Source of the DNA: Portunus trituberculatus
Taxonomy: Eukaryota; Arthropoda; Malacostraca; Decapoda; Portunidae
Assembly: GCF_017591435.1 (NCBI RefSeq)
Contig: NC_059302.1
Span: 14,375,167-14,439,166 of the forward strand
DNA length: 64,000 bases
Reading direction: 5' to 3'
Shown piece by piece: positions 14,083-25,712 of the stretch (position 1 is the stretch's first letter; each line of letters opens with the position of its first letter). The notes below the pieces were generated by a model. That model was not told where the DNA came from and did no database searches. It saw only the letters and a program-made list of their open reading frames with translations. The position numbers and the translations under genes are program-made.

Positions 14083-14187
14083 TAATTATTATTATTATTA
14101 TTATTATTATTAAACTTTTGCTCTTGTTATTATTAATATTAATATAGTGTTGCTGTTTTCGTTATAATAATAATAATTATTATTATT
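14083..14187. repeat. (ATT)n/(ATA)n trinucleotide tracts
   Basis: ATT repeats at 14083-14113 and an ATA/ATT inverted tract at 14167-14187. Confidence 0.85.
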
Positions 14188-15002
14188 TCATTTTTACGTT
14201 ACATATAAAACTGAGGCAATTTATATCTACACAAGCAACTGAATGGGGACGACCTCTCAATAACTAGACATCAGAAATTTACTAATGTCTTATGGAGCAA
14301 AATTACCAGGAAAAAAAAAAAATAATGGTTTTCATTTATCACATACTACATACTACATATTATATACTACTGATAATTAAAACAGTCACGCACTGCATAA
14401 CTCGGCATTGTGACCGATGTTGGTGCGGAACAGAGAGAGAAAGAGAGAGAAGCACGTGAACACCCAAGATGTATTAGACTAAGAGGTGAACGCACTTCAG
14501 TCTTGAAATCATTGACATGGCGTGGGAGGGTTTTAAAACCCAGAATCGTGATGTCAGCATGTCAACTAACTGGGACAGATTTTAATTGTGGAATATAGGT
14601 GTTCTGCATATTTCTTTTATTTGAGTGGTTATCTTTTAGCATCTTGGTTACTAAGTTTAGTAGATATAATGCCACTAACTGTATTTTACGTTTCTTAGTG
14701 ATTTGCAAGAAAATATGGGGATATGCCACCACCTCTACCATATGTTTTAATTTAAACTACCACCACATACTTACAATACTTGCACCTCCAACTTAGTATT
14801 AGCTTCACCAGCATCTACTGTGATCGTTTCACAAGCATAGCACATACCACTTACTTTACTAGAGCCACTACCATACCACATTCTTCACTAGAACCAAGAT
14901 GTATTAGACTAGAACCACCACCACTTACTTTACTAGAACCTAGTATTACCACCACCACCACTTATTTACTACAAACACCACCACCACTTACAAAATACAG
15001 TT

Positions 15003-15008
15003 TCTTAC
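15003..15008 (-). promoter_or_regulatory. Likely 5' splice donor (GTAAGA)
   Basis: On the minus strand the THAP exon ends AAAG and is followed by GTAAGA, close to the consensus donor. P-element transposase genes are spliced, so a donor is expected here. No acceptor is identifiable in the deleted remainder. Confidence 0.5.
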
Positions 15009-15336
15009 CTTTAAATGCTGGTGGATGGCCAATTCCCTGGCATCTGTGTCCTTGTGATGGCAGATTCTGATCAGGAATTGCATCCTGTTTTAAATTTCTC
15101 ACAGTTCGTGGAACCGGCAAACTTAAAAGCTCGTACTTCAGATTTCGTTCAATCTGGGCTGAACTAAAATGTTGTTCACAAACCACAGCATACTTAATAT
15201 TAATATGGTCTGAACGGAAACACTTATGGATCCACTGTCTAGCAAGGTTAACATTAGGTGGGAATTTATGGTATCTTAGGTTGCTGTCCTTACCAGGTGT
15301 ACATCCAAATACAGTGCACACTCCTGCTTTACCCAT
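15009..15336 (-). CDS. THAP DNA-binding domain, first exon of P-like transposase
   Basis: Starting at the ATG at 15336 (MGKAGVCTVFGC), about 109 codons carry a C2CH THAP zinc finger: C-x4-C at residues 7-12, a conserved Tyr-His-Lys-Phe-Pro, Trp in RQWIHKC, and C-x2-H in VVCEQHF, followed by an AVPTIF-like end (DAIPDQNLP). THAP domains bind DNA in the nucleus; in P transposase the domain recognises the element ends. The frame stays open to a clear splice donor at 15008 (AAAG then GTAAGA), so this is probably exon 1 of a spliced transposase. The later exons are gone. No stop interrupts the domain. Confidence 0.8.
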
Positions 15337-15752
15337 TTAACTATTAATATCATAATACAAAGCCCGTGAAAAGTACACAATTGCTGATAAAATCTGCCAA
15401 ACGTGAACACACCACCACAACACTAGACGTAAACAATACACATGGTGACGTCAGCGGTTCCAATAATGCCGAAGTGCGTTCACCTCTTAGTCTATTACAT
15501 CTTGGTGAACACCTACCCAGCAGCTTGCAAACTGAACTAACGTCCCAGTTCTGACCACTTGTGAACCCGCTAATGTCACTGATGTTCATATTAGACACAT
15601 TTTGAATGCCTCATAGGTCGTCCTTCTATTCCATGGGCCTTGGTTGTATCTTGTCAGTCTTGTCCACGCTGTTGACTGTCTCGCATACTGTTTCTTAGTG
15701 TTGTGTTAGCGATAACTTTTTTGTTTAAGTAGTGATTCATTAGACCCTTACA

Positions 15753-15845
15753 ATGCTGCCTAAGCCCTGTGTCCTTGCAAAAGTTTCCTCTAGTGAGCCC
15801 AAGAGGAAACTTTTGCATATGATCAAAGAGGGCAGAAGAGGGTGA
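15753..15845 (+). pseudogene. Tigger-F transposase N-terminus, truncated
   Basis: Thirty codons from MLPKPCVLAK contain PKRKLLHMIKEGRRG, resembling the first helix of the CENP-B/psq domain of Tigger transposases. A stop follows, then a (GA)n array at 15858. Nothing catalytic remains. Confidence 0.5.
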
Positions 15846-15853
15846 GTGTGTAT

Positions 15854-15973
<120 letters not shown>

Positions 15974-16192
15974 AGAGAGTAAATGTATAATTACTGTATT
16001 AGGTTTTATAATTAAATAGATTTAAGTAAGATACTGTATATGTAAAGTATAAATACTGTTTACATATTTCAAACATTCTGGTACCCACATACACATACAC
16101 GAAAATTCCTAGAGGGGGCAAATCCTACTTCGCGGTTTTTCACCTTTCGTGGGGGTTTCTAATATCCATTAACCGTGATAAACAAGAGATCA

Positions 16193-17277
<1,085 letters not shown>

Positions 17278-17353
<76 letters not shown>
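17278..17353. repeat. (AC)n tail of CR1 copy A1
   Basis: About 38 AC units grow out of the A1 tail and end where copy A2 begins. Confidence 0.97.
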
Positions 17354-17361
<8 letters not shown>

Positions 17362-20300
17362 AGGTTGTAAAGAGGTGTTTCTGAGAAAGAATAGAAATGA
17401 GGAAGAGAGGAGAAGATATAAGGAATTGGTGGAAGAGGCGAGAAGGAAAAATGATGAGCGGTCTGAGGAGGAAAGAGAAAAGTTTTTTTGGAGAGTTATA
17501 GGAGAGAGAGTCAGAAAGTGGTATATGGAAAGAAGGAATACGGAGGAACCCCTAGAGGGAGCAGTGGGTGGACCGTAATGTATACTAATATAGATGGGAT
17601 ACTGTCAAGTAGATTGGAATTGCAAGACTATATGATAGTGGAGAAGCCTGATATAGTGTGTTTGACTGAGACAAAATTGCATGAAAAAACAAAGATAAAT
17701 TTGGATAATAAATATAATATATGGAGAAAGGATAGAGAGTAAAGGTGGAGGAGGAGTTATGATTATGACGAAGAAATAAATAAATGTGGATAAGGTTTGG
17801 TATGGGAAGAACAACAGAAGTGATAAGCATAAGGATAAAAAGTGATGGAAAAGAATTAATAATCATGGTGACCTATGTACCTCCTAAAACAAATTCTTGG
17901 ACATTAAGGAATACGACAATATGATCAAGGATACTTTACAGAGTTTGGAAAGTGTATTATCTGGAAAAAGAAAGGTGATACTAGTAGGAGATTTTAATTG
18001 TAAGGAGGTGGATTGGGAAAATCTAGTAAGTGGTGTTGGAGAGGAAGCATGGGAGAGAGATTTCTTAATCTAATGATGGAAAATATGATGGAACAGAGGG
18101 TGAAGGAAAATACTAGATATAGAGGAGATGATGAACCGGCTAGACTGGATTTGGTGTTAACAAGAGAAGTGTACCTATGTGGAGATATACAATACAAGTG
18201 TCCTTTGGGAAAGAGTGATCATGTGGTTATGGAAATGCAGATAGCAACAACACAGCGAAGGAAGGACAAGACATACAGGAGTGGTAGATTGAATTATAGA
18301 AAGATGGACACAGAAAGTTTGAAAAATTATTTCAGAAAATTAGATTGGGAGGAGATGTTACAAATCAGAGAAGTGCAAAAGAAATATGAGATTTTTATGA
18401 AATATTATAAAGAAGGAGTTATGAAATTTGTACCAAAGTATAAACCAAGAGAGGAAGGAAGAAAGGATTGGTTTAATGCAACTTGTGTTAAGGCTAAGGA
18501 AAAGAGAGATGTGGCTTGGAAAAGATGGAAAAGAGCAGGAATATACTAAATAAGGAGAATTATAGAGTGGCAAGAAATGAGTATGTGAGGGTAAGGAGGA
18601 GGAAGAAAGAAAATTTGAAAAGATATTGTAGACAAGAGTAAGGAACATCCAAAATTGTTTTACAGGTTCATAAATGGTAAACTTAAAAGAGAGAGTCCAT
18701 TGAAAGATTAAAAGGAGAGCAAGGGATAGTAGATGACCCTAAGAATATAGCAGAATTGCTAAATAATAGGTTTCAGCAAGTATTTACTAAAGAAACAATG
18801 TTTGTAAAGCCTCAGAATGTACAAGGAAATGTGCACATGGATGACATTAAGATACCTAAAAGGAGTTATATAAAATGTTGGAGGAACTTAAAGATGATAA
18901 AGCGATGGGACCAGATGAAGTTTCAGGAAAATTATTGAAGGAGTGTAGAGAAGAATTGATTGATCCATTATATGATATTATAAGGTGCTCATTAGAAACG
19001 GGAAGTACCAGTAGAGTGGAAGAGAGCTGAAGTGGTGCCCATTTATAAGGGAGGCAGTAAGGAAGAGCCTCTTAACTATAGACCTGTGTCTCTAACAAGT
19101 GTGGTCGGTAAGATTTGTGAGAGGGTGATAAAGAAATATTGGATACGGTTCCTGGAGGATCATAAGTTATTATCGGATCATCAATTTGGCTTCAGGAAAG
19201 GGAGGTCATGTGTAACAAATCTACTGAGCTTTTATTCAAGAGTGGTTGACAAAATACAGGAGAGAGAGGGATGGATGGACTGTGTATATTTGGATTTAAA
19301 GAAAGCTTTTGACAAGGTACCTCACAAGAGACTGTTATGGAAAGTAGAGATTTATGGAGGACTGAAAGGAAAACTACTTGAGATGGAGGGAGATGAGAAC
19401 GGTAATAAGGGATGCAAGGTCGGACTGGTTGGTGGTGGAGAGTGGAGTCCCACAAGGCTCAGTGCTGGCACCAATACTTTTCCTTGTATATATAATGACA
19501 TGCCAGAGGAGTAAACAGTTATATTAATTTGTTTGCGGATGATGCAAAGTTGTGTAGGTGTGTGAATTGTGAAGAAGATTGTGAAATTTTACAGGCAGAC
19601 CTGGATAAGATTTGGGAGTGGAGCAAGAGGTGGCAAATGGAATTTAATCTGAGCAAAAGTCATGTGATGGAGATGGGAAGAGTGGAAGACGGCCAAGAGG
19701 GTCATATAAGATGGGTGAAGAAGTAGTGTTGAAAAAGGTGGAAAAGGAAAAGGATTTGGGAGTGATAATACAAGACCATGGGCAGTTTGAGACTCATATT
19801 GATAAGATGTTTGGAGAAACGTATAATTTGATAAAAATATTGGATTAGCCTTCCATTATATGGATAAAGATATGATGAAGAAATTAATTAGTATGGTAAT
19901 TAGACCAAGATTGGAATATGCTGGAGTGGTTTGGTCCCCTTATAAAAAGAAGCATATAAGGAAGTTGGAGAGATTGCAGAGAATGGCAACAAAAATGGTT
20001 CCGGAATTGGCAGAAATGACCTATGAGGAGAGATTAAAAGAAATGAATTTGCCTACCTTGGAACAAAGAAGAGAAAGAGGAGATTTAATACAGGTTTATA
20101 AACTGTTGAATGGACTGGATGAAGTGGATAATGAGCAAATGATGTTGAGAGAGGAAAACTTAAGTAGAACTACAAGATCGCATAGTAAAAAAGATAGCCA
20201 AGGGAATATGCTTGAAGGATGTGAAAAAATATAGTTTCCCACAAAGATGTGTGGAGGTGTGGAATGGTTTGAGTGAGGAGGTGGTGTAAGCAAGGAGTGT

Positions 20301-20400
20301 GCATAGTTTTAAAGGAAAGTTGGATGTGTGTAGATATGGAGACGGGGCCACACGAGTATGATACCCAGGCCCTGTAAAATTACAACTAGGTGAATACAAC
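17354..20400 (+). pseudogene. CR1-type LINE, copy A2 (divergent subfamily)
   Basis: A long copy starting in the charged region before the endonuclease (RNEEERRRYKEL at 17390). Endonuclease motifs are MYTNIDGI near 17578, CLTETKL near 17660, VGDFNCKEVDW near 17983 and KSDHVVME near 18210. RT motifs follow: RPVSLTSVVGKI near 19083, FGFRKGRSC near 19185, YLDLKKAFDKV near 19288, PQGSVLAP with a frame change near 19450, and FADDAKL at 19530. The tail has the AACTAGGTGAATAC repeat. Many frameshifts and stops. Amino-acid differences from A3-A9 are numerous, so it belongs to an older or separate subfamily. Its tail holds the TIR element at 20404. Confidence 0.85.
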
Positions 20401-20403
20401 TAG

Positions 20404-23096
20404 TAGCTAGGCGGATATATGACAAAAAATGGCCGAATTGTTCACTTTGGGTTAAAAGCATGGCATTTGGCACAAAGTTAGTCTAGACCCTTATGAAGAT
20501 TTTCAGATATGGGGCCATCATGAATTCTGCCCAGGAAGCGAATGGCAGCCATTTTCCAATATGGCCGCCAGTAGAATATTATATGCCCCCTCCCTACGGT
20601 TTTTCGAGGATGGCAAGGATGATTGCTGAATTTGAGTCTTCAGTGGAGGCTATGGAGAGCAAGCAGAGCAAAGAGATGAGGCACCTTGAACAGACTGCAA
20701 GCATTCAGAAGACGTTTGTCACACAGGTGTGTTCCCTGGTTGAGGTCATAACTGACATGGGGAATCCATTCATCGAGGAGAGCCAGGAGTTGATATGTCT
20801 TGACACCCATGACATCATGGATGAAGAAGCTGCCAAGTCCGTTCGTCAGGCTGAAGAACTTGGAGTACAGCAGTATCAGTCCTTTGTTGAAGAGCGCCTC
20901 GTGAATGGCAGCAAGCCTCTCAGTGACAGGATCACGAAGAACAAACTCCAACTGTTGGACAACCTCCAGCAAGAGGCAAGTCCCAGTCCACGTCAAGTTA
21001 CAGTCTCTTAAGAGTGACTGCTCACTATTTTCGCGACTGTACATTGCGTGTCAATCACGAGACGGTGATCTAAATGAATTCTTCAGACACGAAAATCAGA
21101 GGTGAGTCTCTGTCTCAGGATGGCAAGTTACGCCAGGGCAAGAAGTCAGATCTTCTTGACTGCCTCACTAGCAGTGTTGAGTGTAGCATTGATGCTGATT
21201 CTGATGCGATCATCCTCGATGGTGCTGCGCTTGTGAACATGCTGAAGCCAGTTGTTTGCACAACATTCAATGACTATGCAGACAAAGTCTTCTTGCCTTA
21301 CATTGAAAAGCAGCTGGAGCGAGCAGACAGGGTGGATATAGTGTGGGACCAGTACCTTGAGAACAGCTTGAAGTCTGAAACCAGAAAGCGATGAAAGGGA
21401 TCAGACGCCGGGTTCAAGGGAACAACAACTTACCTGGCAACTGGCAGCAGTTTCTGAGACTTGATGCAAACAAGCAGGAACTGTTCACATTCCTGGCTAG
21501 ATGCACAATGAAAATGCAGCACCGACCAGATGGAAAGCAGCTTGTTGCCACCCTAGGTGATGGTGTTCTTTGCAATCCACCAGATGAAAGCATCACTGCA
21601 GCACTGAGCCCCTGTACTCAGGAAGAAGCCGACACAAGAATGCTGCTGCACACTGCTGATGCTGTCCGACAAGGATGCCAGAAGATTGTCCTGACAGTTG
21701 ATACCGATGTGGTGGTCCTGTCAGTCGCTGCAGTGCCAAGGCTACACTTAAAGCACCTGTGGATTGCTTTTGGGACTGGCCAGAACTTCAAATACATACC
21801 TGCCGACGAAATAGCATCTGATTGGTCCTGAAAGAGCCACTGCTCTACCTATGTTCCATGCTTACACAGGGTGTGATGTCGTCTCATCCTTCACCAGAAG
21901 AGGGAAGAAGCTAGCATGGCAGACCTGGAATGCCTTTGATGATGTAACAGCCACGTTTGGTCTCCTGTGCGATGCTCCTGGAGAGATAGATGATGAAGCT
22001 ATGACCATGCTGGAGCACTTCACAGTCTTCCTGTATGACCGCACCAGTGACCTGGACAGCATTGACGGCGCGCCAGCATCTCTTCACCAAGCGGGGCATG
22101 CCAATGGAATCGCTGCCAAAGAGCTGCACTGGTGCAGCATGCCAAGAGGGCAGTCTACCAGGCTGGCCACATCTGGGGCAAGCCTTTACTGCCGCTCCTG
22201 TTCCATCTCCAGGAGACTGGGGTTGGACAGAGCCACCAGACTGGAAGCCACTGTGGACTACCCTTCCTGAGGCCAGCATCTCCTCTCGAGAGCTGCTGTG
22301 CTGTGGCTGCAGAAAAGGTTGCAGAGGTCACTGCAAGTGCAACAAGGCGGCCTTGAGGTGTACTGCTCTCTGCCAGTGTGGAGGTGACTGTGAAAACTAA
22401 CAGTGACACTCACTGGGGCTATCGGCTGAGGCTCGGTGTGTACGGTACTGGACCGTCAGTGTATAGTTTGTGTAGTAATGACATTTTGTACCCCACTCTT
22501 TGTGTATTGAGTGTATTGTACGAGTGTATTGTGTACCACTATGTATTACCTACATATAGGGCTCAAGTTCGAGAACGGTTCAGCTTTGTTTACGTATTTT
22601 TTGAAGTAGGTTGTCCATATTCAACATATTATTAGGCCTTTCTCAGGGTCAGCAACGCCTGATGACGGTCGGAGATTGACTCGAGAGCGATACTATGGTA
22701 ATAAAACTTAGAGGACAAAATCCGAAAAATATGATGTTTTGGGTAAAAAGGGTATTTCCTATTTTCGCAAAAATTGTCATTTTAAGGTCAACCAAGGTCA
22801 TCATAGGTCATCATAGGTCAAATATGTAGTTACCCTCAGAACGTCATAATAAATATCTTATTAATCTGAAAGCATTTAATCCACTTTTAAACACGTTATG
22901 CTGACAAAATTACCCTGAATTAGGTTATGTACATTTTACTGGCGGCCATATTGGAAAATGGCTGCCATTCGCCTCCTGGGCAGAGTTCATGATGGCCCCA
23001 TATCTGAAAATCATCATATAGGCCTAGCCTAACTTTCTGCCAAATGTCATGCTTTTAACCCAAAATGAACAATTTAGTCATATATCCGCCTAGCTA
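20404..23096 (+). mobile_element. TIR element encoding a PIN/FEN-like nuclease with CXC domain
   Basis: The element has long terminal inverted repeats of about 165 bases, beginning TAGCTAGGCGGATATATGAC on the left and the same sequence inward from 23096. They differ by scattered substitutions and short indels. TAG is directly repeated outside both ends (20401-20403 and 23097-23099). The flanks rejoin to a normal CR1 tail repeat, which proves an insertion of 2693 bases. The only coding content is a broken gene at 20493-22400 with a PIN/FEN-like nuclease and a C-terminal CXC domain. I see no DDE transposase, HTH or RT. The 3-bp duplication and the terminal sequence do not match a superfamily I can name. 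Confidence 0.85.
20493..22400 (+). pseudogene. PIN/FEN-like nuclease with C-terminal CXC domain, broken
   Basis: The protein reads in four overlapping frames. Segment 20493-21011 has a coiled-coil-like start, then NPFIEESQELICLDT and LSDRITKNKLQLLD. Segment 21074-21394 has DYADKVFLPYIEKQLE and VDIVWDQYLENSLK. Segment 21391-21831 carries EEADTR at residues 78-83 and VDTDVVVL at 103-110, acidic motifs of PIN-type nucleases. Segment 21851-22400 gives FHAYTGCDVV followed by RRGKKLAW, like the helical metal-site region of FEN/XPG nucleases. The last 35 residues form C-x-C-x3-C-x3-C-x-C-x6-C-x3-C-x-C-x3-C, a tesmin/CXC-type DNA-binding pattern. Breaks: a stop near 21011, a frame change near 21390, a stop at 21829, and a frame change near 22060. 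The family is common in animals as uncharacterised proteins; the function is inferred. Confidence 0.7.
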
Positions 23097-23099
23097 TAG

Positions 23100-23117
23100 G
23101 TGAATACACACACACAC

Positions 23118-23172
<55 letters not shown>
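23100..23172. repeat. Rest of CR1 A2 tail, (AC)n
   Basis: The GGTGAATAC end of the A2 tail resumes after the TAG duplication and runs into about 33 AC units with two CATAC interruptions. Confidence 0.9.
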
Positions 23173-23175
<3 letters not shown>

Positions 23176-23440
23176 AGCTCAGTGGTTAGAGCGCTGGCTT
23201 ACAAGCCAGAGGAGAGGATTGATTGGTGGAGATATTTGGGTGTATCTCCTTTCACGTAGCCCTGTTCACCTAGCAGTGAGTAGGTACTGGATGTAAATCG
23301 AGGAGTTGTGACCTTGTTGTCCCGGTGTGTGGTGTGTGCCTGGTCTCAAGACTATCCGAAGATCAGAAATAATGAGCTCTGAGCTCGTTGTAGGGTAACG
23401 CCTGGCTGTCTCGGCCAGAGACTGATAACAGATCAAACAA

Positions 23441-23443
<3 letters not shown>
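23173..23443 (+). repeat. tRNA-Val-derived SINE
   Basis: The 5' part is tRNA-like: GGTAGCTCAGTGGTTAGAGC gives the A box and D arm, and CTGGC/GCCAG flank TTACAA, an anticodon arm. The loop lacks one base; restoring a C would give a CAC (Val) anticodon, as I recall for the decapod family. The B box is degenerate at about 23218. A tRNA-unrelated body follows (landmarks 'tcccggtgtgtggtg' and 'aataatgagctctgagctcg') and a (CA)n tail. The 5' end abuts (AC)n, so it inserted in the CR1 tail repeat. Not a working tRNA gene. Confidence 0.8.
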
Positions 23444-23502
<59 letters not shown>

Positions 23503-23515
23503 CACACACACACAT
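23444..23515. repeat. (CA)n tail of the SINE
   Basis: About 34 CA units follow the SINE body; CR1 copy A3 begins straight after. Confidence 0.95.
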
Positions 23516-25653
23516 ACAAAGGAGGCCGATTAAATTACAGAAAGGCTGATATTGAGAATCTCAAGAACTATTTTAAAAACGTAAACTGGGAGGAGATGGA
23601 AAACTCATTAACGGTTCAAGAGAAATATAACTTATTTTTGGAAATATACAAAACTGGGGTCAGGAATATGTTCCGAAATATAGACCTAAAGAAGAAGGAA
23701 AGAAAGATTGGTTTAATGCAAGATGTGCTAGGGCAAAGGAGAAACGAGATGGAGCATGGAAAAGGTGGAGAAGAAACAGAAATCCAGAAAATAAGGAAAA
23801 CTTCAAAACAGCAAGAAATGAATATGCTAAGGTGAGAAAGGAAGAAGAAAAGAACTATGAAAAGGACATTGTCGAAAAATGTAAGGAACAACCAAAATTG
23901 TTCTACAGATTCATAAATGGAAAAATAAGACAAAGAGAAACAATAGAAAGGTTAAAAGGAGAGAACAGGATGGTGGAAGACCCAAAAAGTATGGCATAAC
24001 TGTTAAATAGTAAATTTCAAGAGGTCTTTACTAAGGAATCCAAATTTGAAAGACCACAGGGTAATAGAGAGACTGTCTATATGAAAGAGATTAAAGTAAC
24101 CAAGCTTGAAAAAAAAAAGTTGATGACAGAATTGGATGAGAAAAAGGCAATGGGACCGGATGAAGTCTCAGGCAGAATACTGAAAGAATGTAGGGAAGAA
24201 CTAGCAAGTCCAATATACAACATCATAAAATGCTCAATAGAAAATGGAACAGTGCCAGTGGAGTGGAAAAGAGCTGAGGTGGTTCCCATATATAAGAGCG
24301 GAAGGAAGGAAGAACCTTTAAATTACAGGCCGGTATCACTAACTAGTGTAATATGCAAGATGTGTGAAAAAGTAATAAAGAAGCAATGGATCGAGTTTCT
24401 TGAAGACAACAAAATATTATCAAATAGCCAATTTGGTTTTAGAAAAGGTTGGGCATGTGTGACAAATTTATTGAGTTTCTACTCTAGAATAGTTGATAAA
24501 GTGCAAGAGAGAGAGAGATGGGTTGACTGTATTTATTTAGATCTAAAAAAGGCTTTTGATAAAGTGCCACATGAAAGATTACAATGGAAGTTAGAGGAGA
24601 AGGGTGGCTTAAAAGGAAGCACATTGAGATGGATGAAGAATTACTTAAGGGGGAGAGAAATAAGGACGATAGTTAAAGATATGAAGTCCAAGTGGAGAAC
24701 AGTAGACAGCGGAGTGCCACAGGGGACAGTATTGGCACCAATACTTTTTCTCGTATATATAAATGACATGCCAGAGGAGTGAACAGCTACATAAATCTGT
24801 TTATGGACGATGCAAAACTGTGCAGAGTCATTAAACAAAAGAGGATTGTGAAATACTACTGGAAGACTTAAACAAGATCTGGAAATGGAGCAAAAAATGG
24901 GAGATGGAATTCAATGTGGACAAAAGCCATGTCATGGAAATGGGAAAAAGTGAAAGACGACCAGTGGGAATCTATAAGATGGGAGATGGAGTAGAACTAG
25001 AAAAGTAAAAAGGAAAAGGACTTGGGAGTGACAATGGAAGAAAATAATCAACCGGTTAGCCATATTGATAGAATTTTCAGAGACGTATAATTTGCTAAGG
25101 AATATTGGAGTAGCATTTCACTATATGGACAAGGAAATGATGAAGAAATTGATAAGTACTAAAATAAGACCTAGATTGGAATATGCAGGAGTTGTGTGGA
25201 CTCCCATAAAAGAAACACATAAGAAAATTAGAGAGACTACAAAAAATGGCTACAAGAATGGTTCCAGAATTTAAAGGGATGGCATATGAGGAGACACTAA
25301 AGGCAATGGATCTACCAACCTTGGAGCAGAGAAGAGAGAGAGGGGATCTGATACAAGTTTATAAATTGATTAAGGGAATGGATGAAGTGGATAATGAGAA
25401 ACTGATCCTGAGAAGAATATGACTTTAGAAGCACAAGATCGCATAGTAAGAAACTAAGAAAGGGACGATGTCTGAGAGATGTTAAAAAATTTAGTTTCCC
25501 GCAAAGATGTGTTGAGACTTGGAACAGTTTGAGTGAGGAAGTGGTATCAGCAAAGAGTGTACATAGTTTTAAAGAAAAATTGGATAAGTGTAAATATGGA
25601 GACGGGACCACACGAGCATAAAGCCCAGGCCCTGTAAAACTACAACTAGGTAA

Positions 25654-25656
<3 letters not shown>
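23516..25656 (+). pseudogene. CR1-type LINE, copy A3
   Basis: Begins at the end of the endonuclease (KGGRLNYRKADIENLKNYF) and includes the whole RT. An uninterrupted frame of 233 codons at 24081-24782 covers GPDEVSGRIL, RPVSLTSVICKM, QFGFRKG, YLDLKKAFDKV and SGVPQGT. A frameshift follows, and the catalytic box reads FMDDAK at about 24800 instead of FADDAK, so the polymerase would probably be inactive even if the frame were whole. Other breaks are near 23670, 24000, 24840, 25010, 25080 and 25410. The tail AACTAGGTAAATAC at 25645 merges into (AC)n. 5' truncated. Confidence 0.85.

Positions 25657-25710
<54 letters not shown>
25657..25710. repeat. (AC)n tail of CR1 copy A3
   Basis: About 27 AC units between the A3 tail and the first base of copy A4. 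Confidence 0.97.

Positions 25711-25712
<2 letters not shown>

Larger units (their letters stand above)
14465..15504 (-). mobile_element. P-element-like transposon with THAP exon
   Basis: The ends are inverted repeats of about 34 bases, starting CAAGATGTATTAGACTAAG on the left and CAAGATGTAATAGACTAAG from the right. GTGAACACC is directly repeated at 14456-14464 and 15505-15513, an 8-9 bp target-site duplication. P elements make 8-bp duplications, have ~31-bp TIRs beginning CATGATG, and encode a THAP-domain transposase; here all three features resemble that. At 1040 bases, with only one THAP exon, it is an internally deleted copy. A third copy of 'aagatgtattagacta' lies at 14898. Confidence 0.8.

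Noticed and set aside
23173..23245. A tRNA-Val gene
   Set aside because: The anticodon loop lacks a base, the B box is degenerate, and a SINE body with a (CA)n tail follows.
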